Source of the DNA: an uncultured Christensenella sp.
GTDB taxonomy: Bacteria > Bacillota_A > Clostridia > Christensenellales > Borkfalkiaceae
Assembly: GCA_910579295.1 (NCBI GenBank)
Contig: CAJTTC010000013.1
Location: 1 to 48,667, forward strand
Direction of reading: 5' to 3'
DNA: 48,667 bases
Part shown: one piece after another, positions 14,912 to 21,598 of the stretch
Layout of the letters: each line of letters opens with the position of its first letter
How positions within the stretch are numbered: the stretch's first letter is position 1
Notes under the pieces: generated by a model
What the model was told of the DNA's origin: nothing
What the model saw: only the letters and a program-made list of their open reading frames with translations
The model's database searches: none
Position numbers and translations under genes: made by a program

Positions 14912-15448
14912 TTATGCCTGCACGTCTGCGGCGGTCATAAGCGTAGCGGTTATTTTCTTAGTTCCCGTTTTGGTCGGCTGCAATACGGTACCGGCAACCT
15001 CGATAAGAAGAATACCGCTTTTACTGAAAGTTGCGTTAATCTTACTTACGAGTTTCATGCGCGGAATCTCGAATTTAAGGCCCTGTTCCGGGGTAATGCG
15101 TACCGACTTTTCGACTACGGGGATTTTATCCGGAGCTTCCCATTTATCCGGCGTTGAACCCGTGCCGGGGGTACCTACGCCGCCCAAAAGGTCGGCAAGA
15201 ACCGTAACCGAAGGGTTCATAATCGAAAAGTTGAAGTTCGTTTTTCCGCCCCGGCTAATGCTTATTACGGGGTCGTCCACTTCTTCGGCGTAGTGGTCGG
15301 TTGTTTCCGGGTCTTCCTGCGTCATCGTGCAGGTGTCTTGGTAGGTATAACCCAATACGTCCAAGGTTTCGCCCATACCGCCGTCCTCGGCAATTGCTCC
15401 TACCTCAATCTTGGAAAGACCGATAGTATAAGTTTTCTTTGCTGCCAT
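14912..15448 (-). CDS. Major tail tube protein
   Basis: 178 residues, about the usual size. Beta-rich sequence with features of Bacteroidales siphophage tail tube proteins: an N-terminal KKTYTIGLSKIEVG, a DTCTMTQEDPETTDHY stretch, and alternating hydrophobic strands near the C-terminus (MKLVSKINATFSKSGILLIE). It lies between neck genes and the tail chaperone and is followed by a hairpin that probably limits readthrough, as is common for this abundant protein. Confidence 0.85.
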   Translation of the reverse strand: MAAKKTYTIGLSKIEVGAIAEDGGMGETLDVLGYTYQDTCTMTQEDPETTDHYAEEVDDPVISISRGGKTNFNFSIMNPSVTVLADLLGGVGTPGTGSTPDKWEAPDKIPVVEKSVRITPEQGLKFEIPRMKLVSKINATFSKSGILLIEVAGTVLQPTKTGTKKITATLMTAADVQA

Positions 15449-15459
15449 TGTCGTAAATT

Positions 15460-15894
15460 TTAATTAGTTCGTTGTATATTCCATTCTACCCGCAAGTTGT
15501 TGTAATGCTCGTTAATGCCCGGTTCTTTAATTATGGCTTCCGTAGAAACCCGAATAGTCAGCCCGGTAATGTTCGCCGATTTTAGAACCGATAGAACAAT
15601 AGCCGTTAGTTCGCGTATTCGCTCCCTATGCGCCTTAAATTGTTCGGTTCGGCCTATCCTTTCCTTTTTGTCGGGGACGTGGATATTTACGTTTGAAGTT
15701 CCGGTTTGCGGTACTTCGTGGTTTAGGAATAGGTTGTTAATTACTACGTCTTCCTTCCCGGAATTATCCGGCCGTTCTCCCTGCACGAATATTCCGCCGC
15801 TAAGGGCCGCTTTCAATTCGGCCGAAGCGTTCAGAATCTCAAAAAGAATATCATCGGTTTCTATACTCTGCATACCTCTTTGTGTTAAATCCAT
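15460..15894 (-). CDS. Tail terminator / tail-completion-like protein
   Basis: 144 residues from the ATG at 15894 (a second ATG at 15873). Residues such as VVINNLFLNHEVPQTGTSNV and LTIRVSTEAIIKEPGINEHY alternate strands and helices as in gpU-like tail terminators and gp10-like minor proteins. It lies directly before the tail tube gene and after the head-tail joining genes, the usual place for a terminator. Overlaps the upstream gene by 10 bp. Family not proven. Confidence 0.65.
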   Translation of the reverse strand: MDLTQRGMQSIETDDILFEILNASAELKAALSGGIFVQGERPDNSGKEDVVINNLFLNHEVPQTGTSNVNIHVPDKKERIGRTEQFKAHRERIRELTAIVLSVLKSANITGLTIRVSTEAIIKEPGINEHYNNLRVEWNIQRTN

Positions 15895-16274
15895 AACCGG
15901 CAATGAAGCCGGCCGAGGTCGAACTTTTCGCAAGTTCCGGTTACTACAACTAAGCCCGTTGCTTTGGCTGCTTCTACAAACTCGGTATTCGAAAGCTGGC
16001 TAACGTCTACCTTCTCCCGCGTTACAATTACCTGCGTGCCTTCGGGAATTTTGGCCGTACCTTTCGGTAGCTGGATAAGCGAAGCGAATACGCGGGTTTC
16101 TCCGTCGGCGGTCTGAATTGTCGAACCTTTACCGTTGGTTTCTTCCCGGCAAACTGCTTTTAACTCCCATGCGGCGGCGGGCGTTTCCCAAGAACCGTTA
16201 GGTAATTGGACGCTTTCGCCGTCGTGCTGCAAGGCGTACAAGTATTGCGGGTATTGGTAGGAAGTCGTTACCAT
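15885..16274 (-). CDS. Head-closure-like neck protein
   Basis: 129 residues from the ATG at 16274. A small beta-barrel-type sequence (SWETPAAAWELKAVCREETN, GTQVIVTREKVDVS) typical of head-tail joining stoppers of the SPP1 gp16/HK97 gp7 kind. Overlaps its upstream neighbour by 7 bp. The role, closing the capsid exit after packaging, is inferred from size and gene order. Confidence 0.6.
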   Translation of the reverse strand: MVTTSYQYPQYLYALQHDGESVQLPNGSWETPAAAWELKAVCREETNGKGSTIQTADGETRVFASLIQLPKGTAKIPEGTQVIVTREKVDVSQLSNTEFVEAAKATGLVVVTGTCEKFDLGRLHCRLWI

Positions 16275-16579
16275 ACGTTGCTTTTGTTCCGAATTTTGGG
16301 CTTGCCGGCCGGCGTAATGCCTAATTCCGTGCAAGTCGCGTTATACCAAAGTTTGATAGCGTCCCAATTCCAACTAATGGAATACCCGCCTTCTCCGATA
16401 TTGGCAAGGGGGATAAGCGTTGTAAACTCTCGGCAAATGGCCGTTTTAGCCTTCCGCGCGTCTACCGGTGCGTCCGGGTCGGGGATAAGTCCGCTTTGGT
16501 TGCAAAGTATCAAATCCACGTCGTCCGCCGATAGCTGGAATTTGCCGACCGTCTTAGTAATCCATTCTTTGTAAGTCAT
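16268..16579 (-). CDS. Head-tail adaptor-like protein
   Basis: 103 residues, helical N-terminus (MTYKEWITKTVGKFQLSADD) followed by short helices, compatible with gp6/gp15-type connectors (DUF6706-like in Bacteroidales phages, to my recollection). Sits directly after the major capsid gene, the usual adaptor position, and would bind under the portal ring. Confidence 0.6.
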   Translation of the reverse strand: MTYKEWITKTVGKFQLSADDVDLILCNQSGLIPDPDAPVDARKAKTAICREFTTLIPLANIGEGGYSISWNWDAIKLWYNATCTELGITPAGKPKIRNKSNVW

Positions 16580-16630
16580 CGGGTAAGGGTATTAGGATAG
16601 GGGCGACCGTTGCCGGCCGTCCCTTTCCGG

Positions 16631-17734
16631 TTAGTGTGTCCAGGTGCTGTTAGAAGTGTCCATAAGGAAGGAACGGCCCGAAGAAAGCCAAGCCGGGAAA
16701 GCGTTTGCAATTCCTACGGTAACTTCTTCGATAGGTTCCTCGGTGGAATACTTCTTTACGCAGGTGTGTCCGTTCATAGCTTTGATTGCTACGGAACCTT
16801 TAAGGTTCATATCGGCCGGCTTCTTCCAATAGGTCGAACCGAGTACCTTGCTTTCGCTGAACATTACTACGTCGTCGGCAAACGGGTTTCCACTGAACGG
16901 GCGGCTTCCGTCGTCCTTCTCAATAGTAATATCTTGGTCGATAACTACGACCTGTAAGCCACGCAAGTACGCCAAACCCTTCATAGCTGCGTTTACCTGT
17001 TCCAAGCTCGGCGTTTGTGCGATGTTCAAGGCGTTAGCCGCGAACGAAGCGGAAAGTTTTACTACTTCCTCGGTCTGAGCCATAAGCGAGAAGGTGTCAA
17101 GGTTCATAAAGGCGTACTTCAATCTAATACCCTTCTTCTTGGCCTTAGCTACGATAGCCTTAAAGTCCTTGCTAAACGGTTTCGCGCCGGTGGTGTTCCA
17201 AGCGGCCGAGCCGGTCTGAAATCCGACCTTCTGCGTTGCGTCGATTTGATAATCTACGTCGTACTCGGTAATTACGCTATTGTTGTTTTCGTTAGTAAGC
17301 GTTACTTTGCCCAACGAAATAGACTGCAACGCAATCCATTCCAAACGGGCCGCTACGCCGTCCCAGCAAAATTGCGTATCTTCGGCCCACGCTTCTACCA
17401 ACGCCCGAAGGTCGGGGTTCGCGGAAGTCATGGCGACCATAATTTCGTATTCGTTAAGCTCGTTTTCGTCCTTGGTGCGCTTAATAGCCACCTTCGGAAT
17501 ATCGCCTTGAATACGCGCAATAGCTTCGCGGGTCTTTTTGTTGATACTTGCGCCGCGAGCTACAAGGTCGCCGGCAATCTTTAACCCTACCTGCGTTTCA
17601 AGGGCTTTCCACGTCATCGTGTAATTCTCCTTCAAAGGGAACAAGGTAGGATAGTAATACGGGTTAAGGTCGTAGGTATTAACTACAGCCTGCATATCCT
17701 TTTCGGTAATGCCAATCATTAAGCTCCTTTGCAT
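16631..17734 (-). CDS. Major capsid protein
   Basis: 367 residues. The length, the N-terminal segment (NPYYYPTLFPLKENYTMTWK), the ARGASINKKTREAIA loop and the C-terminal FSESKVLGSTYWKKPAD region match the lambda gpE-like (Phage_cap_E) capsid family with an HK97 fold. It follows scaffold and decoration genes. The start may be the ATG at 17734 or the one at 17719. Confidence 0.88.
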   Translation of the reverse strand: MQRSLMIGITEKDMQAVVNTYDLNPYYYPTLFPLKENYTMTWKALETQVGLKIAGDLVARGASINKKTREAIARIQGDIPKVAIKRTKDENELNEYEIMVAMTSANPDLRALVEAWAEDTQFCWDGVAARLEWIALQSISLGKVTLTNENNNSVITEYDVDYQIDATQKVGFQTGSAAWNTTGAKPFSKDFKAIVAKAKKKGIRLKYAFMNLDTFSLMAQTEEVVKLSASFAANALNIAQTPSLEQVNAAMKGLAYLRGLQVVVIDQDITIEKDDGSRPFSGNPFADDVVMFSESKVLGSTYWKKPADMNLKGSVAIKAMNGHTCVKKYSTEEPIEEVTVGIANAFPAWLSSGRSFLMDTSNSTWTH

Positions 17735-17751
17735 AACTTTTCCCGATTAAA

Positions 17752-18333
17752 TTAGATAAACTGAATACCGGTAAGTTTGGCTTTCACTTCGGCACCGATA
17801 GGCGGGATATTGCTTTCCCGAATCTGCCCAATAGTCCAAGCGTTTACGATATGGTTGCTAAGCGCGTCCACGTCGTAACTTTCGCCCACAAGGGCTACCG
17901 GTGCGTATTTGAAGGCTGCCCCCGAAGCCCCGGCCTCGGCTGCGAGGTAAAGCGAATCGCCGGCTTTTGCGGCAACTCCAAGGGTTGTACCTACTGTAAG
18001 GTCGTCTTTGCTGCCGTCGCCGCTATTTGTGGCGATAGCGGTAATAGCGTAGGCCGCCCCGCCGGGAGCCAGCATAAGCACGTCGCCGACTTTGAAGTTA
18101 TGGCCTTTCTTTACGGTGTAGGTGGTAGCGGAGTTCGTAGCGTCGTCGGTAAGAACGGCTACTTTCACTACATGATAAAGCCCGTTTTCATCTTTGCCAA
18201 CCGGCGTACCTTCGTGCAGAACTTTCTGCGTAAGGTCGTCGGCAGAAACGGTAATACCGTTCGGAATGTCGGCGACCTTGTGGGTAAACGCACGAATTAC
18301 GCGGTTATCCTTTTTCCTGTCGATTTTAAGCAT
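17752..18333 (-). CDS. Head decoration / head fibre-like protein
   Basis: 193 residues, Ala/Gly/Thr-rich and beta-rich, with a KKGHNFKVGDVLMLAPGGAA segment like the lambda gpD-type beta-tulip or head-fibre trimers. It lies between scaffold and capsid genes, as decoration proteins do. It would stabilise the expanded capsid from outside. Confidence 0.65.
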   Translation of the reverse strand: MLKIDRKKDNRVIRAFTHKVADIPNGITVSADDLTQKVLHEGTPVGKDENGLYHVVKVAVLTDDATNSATTYTVKKGHNFKVGDVLMLAPGGAAYAITAIATNSGDGSKDDLTVGTTLGVAAKAGDSLYLAAEAGASGAAFKYAPVALVGESYDVDALSNHIVNAWTIGQIRESNIPPIGAEVKAKLTGIQFI

Positions 18334-18351
18334 TTCGAAAGTTTTTTAGCG

Positions 18352-19071
18352 TTAAACCTCTTTGCCGCCCAAGCCCTTATTTGCGGCTTCTGCGGCCTTT
18401 GCCTGTATGTAGCTTTCTACGCCCGCGCTTACTCCGTCCTTGTTGGGGGAACCAAGTACCGGTTTTTCGTGAAGGCTTAGGCCCCGGTCTGCCAACTCTT
18501 GGCCGAAGGCTGCTACGTCGTTCTTGGTTTCGGTCAGATACTCGTTAAAGGCGTTTTCGTCGGCAAAGCCGCCAAGTTTGGCTACTCTGTCGAAATCTTT
18601 AAGAACCTTTGCTTTATAGGCTTCGGGTACGTCGGCAAGCTCTTTAACAAGCGTTTCCCGGCGGTTGGCGGTTACGGCCGCGCTTTGAAGGCTCGTTACT
18701 TCGGACTGCAAGCCCTTAGTAGCTTCCTTTACGGCGTTCGTAATCATTGCTTGCACGGTTGCAGCGTCCAAGGTTCCGGCCGGTGCGGGTGGGGTACCGC
18801 CTTCTTCCGGTTTCTTTTCTACAAAGTCGTACTTCTTACGCAGGTTGTCCTCGCGCGTTTTGTTCGCTTTGTCTATTTCCGCGTCCGCGTCTTTGCGCCA
18901 ATCCGCTACAAACTTCGCTACGGCTTCGGCGGTAAGTTTACCTACGATACCGGTAGCTTCTTCCTTGGTATTAACCTGCATGGCGATAACTCGCGCAAGC
19001 TGGTTAAGCCCGTCTTTTCGCACGCCCGGAAACTGTGTTTCAAGTAGTGCTACAATTTCGTTTAGTTCCAT
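18352..19071 (-). CDS. Capsid scaffolding protein
   Basis: 239 residues, highly charged and helical (WRKDADAEIDKANKTREDNL, a central low-complexity PEEGGTPPAPAGT linker, then a coiled-coil segment around 110-160). No protease motif was seen. It is the first gene of the second late unit, upstream of decoration and capsid genes, the normal place for a scaffold. It would direct procapsid assembly and then leave. Confidence 0.75.
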   Translation of the reverse strand: MELNEIVALLETQFPGVRKDGLNQLARVIAMQVNTKEEATGIVGKLTAEAVAKFVADWRKDADAEIDKANKTREDNLRKKYDFVEKKPEEGGTPPAPAGTLDAATVQAMITNAVKEATKGLQSEVTSLQSAAVTANRRETLVKELADVPEAYKAKVLKDFDRVAKLGGFADENAFNEYLTETKNDVAAFGQELADRGLSLHEKPVLGSPNKDGVSAGVESYIQAKAAEAANKGLGGKEV

Positions 19072-19110
19072 TTTGATTTTTGTGATTTAATTAAACCTGC
19101 AACAAAGAAA

Positions 19111-19127
19111 CGTATTATAGTAATACG
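19111..19127. promoter_or_regulatory. Palindrome upstream of the scaffold/capsid unit
   Basis: CGTATTA-TAG-TAATACG, 40 bp upstream of the scaffold ATG. It has the same 7-bp arms and 3-nt spacer as the copies at 5416 and 29199, each at the start of a late transcription unit. No clear TANNTTTG follows at the same distance here, so the promoter is less certain than at the other two sites. Confidence 0.5.
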
Positions 19128-19248
19128 AATATTTGTATAGCGTTGCAAGTTCTCTACACTCGTTTCAACAATTCAACCGTATGGGCCTATAAGGGGCTGG
19201 GGTGGTCTTTGGTTGCCTCGATAGTTGAAAAGATAATTTCACGAACAA

Positions 19249-19263
19249 ATAGCAATGCAGTAC
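19249..19263. promoter_or_regulatory. Operator-like 15-mer copy
   Basis: ATAGCAATGCAGTAC differs by one base from ATAGCATTGCAGTAC at 46025-46039 in the early promoter region, and the third copy, AAAGCATTGCAGTAC, is at 46494-46508. It may be a binding site of the phage repressor. No -7 box was found next to this copy. Confidence 0.4.
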
Positions 19264-19443
19264 GAAAGATAGCAAAAGAAGGCGATTTTAGGCCGTTTTA
19301 TTATCCAAACAAGGAAATATACCAGCCAACCGCATAAAATCGAATGGCGGGCACGAGAAAGGGCAAAAACGGGTATTCTTGCTTCGTCGGTTATCCGGCC
19401 CTTCGTGAATAAGTAGAAATATGGGAATTTTGTTACCGCTGTG

Positions 19444-19552
19444 TTACTATCAACATTCTGCCGGCGGAACTACCAACATAGCGGCGGTTACTATCAACAT
19501 TCCGGTAATGTTGGTAGTTAATGTTGCAAGCTGCCCGGTAATGTTGGTAGTT
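19444..19552. repeat. Cluster of five iteron-like repeats in two orientations
   Basis: TTACTATCAACATTC occurs at 19444-19458 and 19488-19502; AACTACCAACATA at 19468-19480; and the opposite orientation, CGGTAATGTTGGTAGTT, at 19503-19519 and 19536-19552 (exact 17-mers). Centres are 18-33 bp apart. A sixth, degenerate half (ATGTTGCAAG) lies between the last two. Such clusters are binding sites for replication initiators, partition proteins or repressors. Confidence 0.75.
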
Positions 19553-19633
19553 CGGGGCGCAAGTCGAAAGCCCGTTTTCCCTCTCTTTCCCCCTACACCC
19601 TCTTTCTCTCTATATATATCTTTATCCTTATAT

Positions 19634-19642
19634 TTATCCACA
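19634..19642 (+). other. Perfect DnaA box in an AT-rich stretch (possible origin)
   Basis: TTATCCACA matches the bacterial DnaA-box consensus exactly. It follows TATATATATCTTTATCC-type AT-rich DNA and the iteron cluster, and precedes two hairpins. Iterons, an AT-rich region and a DnaA box together are typical of theta origins. A single nonamer can occur by chance, so this is suggestive only. Confidence 0.45.
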
Positions 19643-19684
19643 GGGGCTAAGTAGCCCCCTGCCAAGGAGCTGGCAAGCTCCTTG
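19643..19684 (+). terminator. Two tandem hairpins
   Basis: GGGGCT-AAGT-AGCCCC (19643-19658) and CAAGGAGCT-GGCA-AGCTCCTTG (19663-19684), the second followed by TTTGTGTGTG. The second could end a rightward transcript. As no gene is seen upstream on that strand, they may instead be structures of the origin-like region. Confidence 0.4.
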
Positions 19685-20007
19685 TTTGTGTGTGCCTTAA
19701 TAATTGATATTTAGTTATTTATAATAGTTTGATAAATGAAGGTTGCGCGGCCCAAAATAAACCCCTCGCTTGGGGCTGGTTAGGGGTTGGGCTATGGCTT
19801 ACGCATGAATTTCGCATAACCGCAAATAATTGTATTATAAGATATTAAGCAATAAAGCAAACGTAACTATCTGATTCCGAAGTACAATAGCCCCAAGCCT
19901 GCCGCCGGGCTGGTGCTGGTCTGCTCCTGCGTAGGGGCTGGGTTGCCCCTGCCTTGCTCTTTGCGCGATTTTATGCCGTAAAATAGTGTTGTTTAGTGTT
20001 TTTGCAG

Positions 20008-20015
20008 TATATTTG
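20008..20015 (+). promoter_or_regulatory. -7 promoter box TATATTTG for the leader RNA/cargo
   Basis: TATATTTG fits the Bacteroidota -7 consensus TANNTTTG. It is preceded by TTTGCAGTA, which overlaps the end of the operator-like 15-mer seen in the immunity region (TTGCAGTAC). No good TTTG lies 20 nt upstream; TTG occurs 16 nt away. Transcription would start near 20022. Confidence 0.45.
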
Positions 20016-20021
20016 CAATGT

Positions 20022-20236
20022 TTCCGGGGAGAAATCCGGGGACGCTTGTAAAAGCGTATAGGTATCTAAGTTTGAAAATCGCCAATTAACAAACCGTAAT
20101 AGATAGACCTATTAACGCCTGCTTGCTGTATATCATTGTTCGATATATCGCTAAGCGTGGGTTATGGTTTATTTTACGGTGGGCGTTTGGCGATGCCTCA
20201 AACTTGTAAACCAAGAAAGGCCCACGCTTTTTTATT
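20022..20236 (+). ncRNA. Structured small RNA or attenuating leader of the cargo operon
   Basis: Between a TATATTTG box and a T-run there are, in order: a hairpin ACGCTT-GTAA-AAGCGT (20042-20057); a long helix of ATAGGT/ACCTAT, ATCTA/TAGAT and GTTTG/CAAAC (20058-20112); a hairpin ATATC/GATAT near 20130-20145; and nested helices GGTTTA/TAAACC and GTTTG/CAAAC closed by AAGCGTGGG/CCCACGCTT (20153-20229) followed by six Ts. No reading frame is conserved-looking. It ends 44 nt before the lipoprotein ATG, so it may be an independent RNA or a leader that terminates unless a signal is met. No known family recognised. Confidence 0.55.
20153..20234 (+). terminator. Terminator closing the leader RNA
   Basis: AAGCGTGGG (20153-20161) pairs with CCCACGCTT (20221-20229), followed by TTTT. 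The 59-nt interior folds further, unusual for a simple terminator and reminiscent of a regulated one. Confidence 0.6.
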
Positions 20237-20280
20237 TGTGTAATGCCTGTTCGGGCCTTGGGGTAATAATAGTTTTCGAT

Positions 20281-20763
20281 ATGAAGAAAATTTACTTTTG
20301 CCTTTTGGCCTGTGTAGTGGCTTTTGCCGGTTGTTCCAAAGATGAAGACCCCGGAAGAAGTTACACAGAACAACAAGAAAAAGCCTTATCCGTATTTAAT
20401 GGGACTTGGGCCGATACGCAATTTTCCAACCTTGGCGACTATCCCGGTGCCGAATTGCAACCCGACCCGGATAAAATCATATTCGGAACCCAAAACAATA
20501 AGCCCGTAGAAATCTACGAAAACGACTTTATCGAAGGCGAACGCTTGCTTTTCTCTGCCTTCGGCGAATTGGTTTACCATAGCGAGGGGTACGAAGACGT
20601 ACCGTGTTTTTATTGGCTCTCTAACGCGGCCGATGAACTACGCCTATACCGGACTTCCACCAAGAAGCTATACAAGAAATTCGCGCTTTCGATAAAAAGC
20701 GATACGAAAATGAACCTTCACGACCCCGATTTATCGTTACCGTACATTTTCGTAAAGCAATAG
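20281..20763 (+). CDS. Surface-lipoprotein cargo gene (moron), unknown function
   Basis: 160 residues from the ATG at 20281. A clear type II signal peptide (KKIYFCLLACVVAFAGC) with lipid Cys about 19, followed by SKDEDPG, which resembles the acidic export signal that sends Bacteroidota lipoproteins to the cell surface. The mature part is small and beta-rich (GTWADTQFSNLG, YHSEGYEDVPCFYWLSN). It runs opposite to the late genes around it. Prophage surface lipoproteins often block superinfection or alter the lysogen surface; that role is only inferred. No promoter found between terminator and ATG, so expression may depend on leader readthrough. Confidence 0.8.
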   Translation: MKKIYFCLLACVVAFAGCSKDEDPGRSYTEQQEKALSVFNGTWADTQFSNLGDYPGAELQPDPDKIIFGTQNNKPVEIYENDFIEGERLLFSAFGELVYHSEGYEDVPCFYWLSNAADELRLYRTSTKKLYKKFALSIKSDTKMNLHDPDLSLPYIFVKQ

Positions 20764-20764
20764 T

Positions 20765-21289
20765 ATGAAATGGATAAAAAAGCTATTTTGTGGCAACACC
20801 GAGGCTACTCCTTCTAATATCGAAGCCCACAAAGACGAAATAAAAGTACCTGTATCTTTTTTATCGGCTCAAAACATCGTTTACGCTGGGGAAGAAGTCG
20901 GCCTTTCTCGTTTGGCTTTCAAAGCTAAACAATTAGGGAACAAATACGTTACAATAGATAGAAATATTTATTACCAAGCACTTAATAACATTGCAAAAGG
21001 TAGACGGCTGGATTATTCAATACAAAGAAGCGCAAAGCTAAATTTGCTTGGCATTAGGTACGAAAAGGAAGGGAATATAGAAGACGCGGTAAAAGTCTAC
21101 GAAGAAAATATAGCGATGCGTTCCAACGGTCGCCACGCATACGATAGGTTGAAAATTATATATCGACGACAAAAGGATAGGGAAAACGAAATCCGGGTTT
21201 TAAGAGTGGCTATTGGTGTATTCGGGGAAGATTCGGAATATAACGAACGCTTGCTTAAACTGCTATCTAAAACAAAGGAGCCTTTTTAA
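20765..21289 (+). CDS. TPR-like cytoplasmic cargo protein
   Basis: 174 residues, starting 1 bp after the lipoprotein stop. A helical repeat pattern (LNLLGIRYEKEGNIEDAVKV, YEENIAMRSNGRHAYDRL, IIYRRQKDRENEIRVLRVAI) fits two to three tetratricopeptide-like repeats in residues 80-165. Base composition is more AT-rich than in neighbouring phage genes, which suggests separate acquisition. Co-transcribed with the lipoprotein; partner or function unknown. Confidence 0.75.
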   Translation: MKWIKKLFCGNTEATPSNIEAHKDEIKVPVSFLSAQNIVYAGEEVGLSRLAFKAKQLGNKYVTIDRNIYYQALNNIAKGRRLDYSIQRSAKLNLLGIRYEKEGNIEDAVKVYEENIAMRSNGRHAYDRLKIIYRRQKDRENEIRVLRVAIGVFGEDSEYNERLLKLLSKTKEPF

Positions 21290-21389
21290 TGCCGAGAAAC
21301 GCCCCTATTTTCGTGCATCGTCTTTGTGTAGTATTAAATACCCGTCCGCCAAACAGAACGCCGTAAAATGGAAATTTGGGAAAAATAAG

Positions 21390-21416
21390 GAAGGAGTAGC
21401 GCGGTGCTACTCCTTC
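21390..21416. terminator. Bidirectional terminator between cargo and late operon 1
   Basis: GAAGGAGTAGC and GCTACTCCTTC form an 11-bp stem with a 5-nt loop. The plus side continues TTTTCG and the minus side CTTATTTTTCCC, so it can stop both the rightward cargo transcript and the leftward packaging-gene transcript. It overlaps the stop codon of the gene ending at 21407. Confidence 0.8.
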
Positions 21417-21598
21417 TTTTCGTCTGTATCGTCGTCTTCCGCCATTGCGTCGGTTTCTGCCTGCCAACGGTCAATAGCGGCCGCGTTCCGCTCGTAAAAC
21501 TTTTGCCGCTCTGCTTCCGGGGTATTCGCCCAATCCTTTATAGCCTGTGTAAACGGGTTCTTCGGGTCAAGGGCTTTTAATTTCTCTTCGTCTGTCAT
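21407..21598 (-). CDS. Small acidic protein at the end of late unit 1
   Basis: 63 residues, highly acidic (pieces: KNPFTQAIKDWANTPEAERQ, TDAMAEDDDTDEKKE). Starts within the stop of the minor head gene (4-bp overlap). Possibly a virion or scaffold-associated small protein; nothing recognised. Confidence 0.6.
   Translation of the reverse strand: MTDEEKLKALDPKNPFTQAIKDWANTPEAERQKFYERNAAAIDRWQAETDAMAEDDDTDEKKE

Larger units (their letters stand above)
19128..20007. other. Intergenic region without a convincing gene
   Basis: Short open frames here (for example at 19143-19337) show no recognisable protein and are not called. The region holds an operator-like 15-mer at 19249, a cluster of repeats at 19444-19552, an AT-rich stretch with a DnaA box near 19634, two small hairpins and, from about 19750 to 19980, several short GGGGCTGG/AGCCCC-type pairs. 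Its position between two late units and its repeats point to a control or origin region. Confidence 0.6.

Noticed and set aside
19143..19337. Rightward 64-residue frame in the intergenic island
   Set aside because: No recognisable motif, no promoter or plausible partner, and it contains the operator-like 15-mer. Treated as non-coding.
19421..19654. Frame across the iteron cluster
   Set aside because: Its sequence simply translates the repeats and a pyrimidine-rich stretch; protein-like features are absent.
20164..20280. N-terminal extension of the lipoprotein frame
   Set aside because: It would bury the signal peptide behind 39 residues and lies inside the folded leader RNA and its terminator. 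The ATG at 20281 gives a perfect lipoprotein signal.
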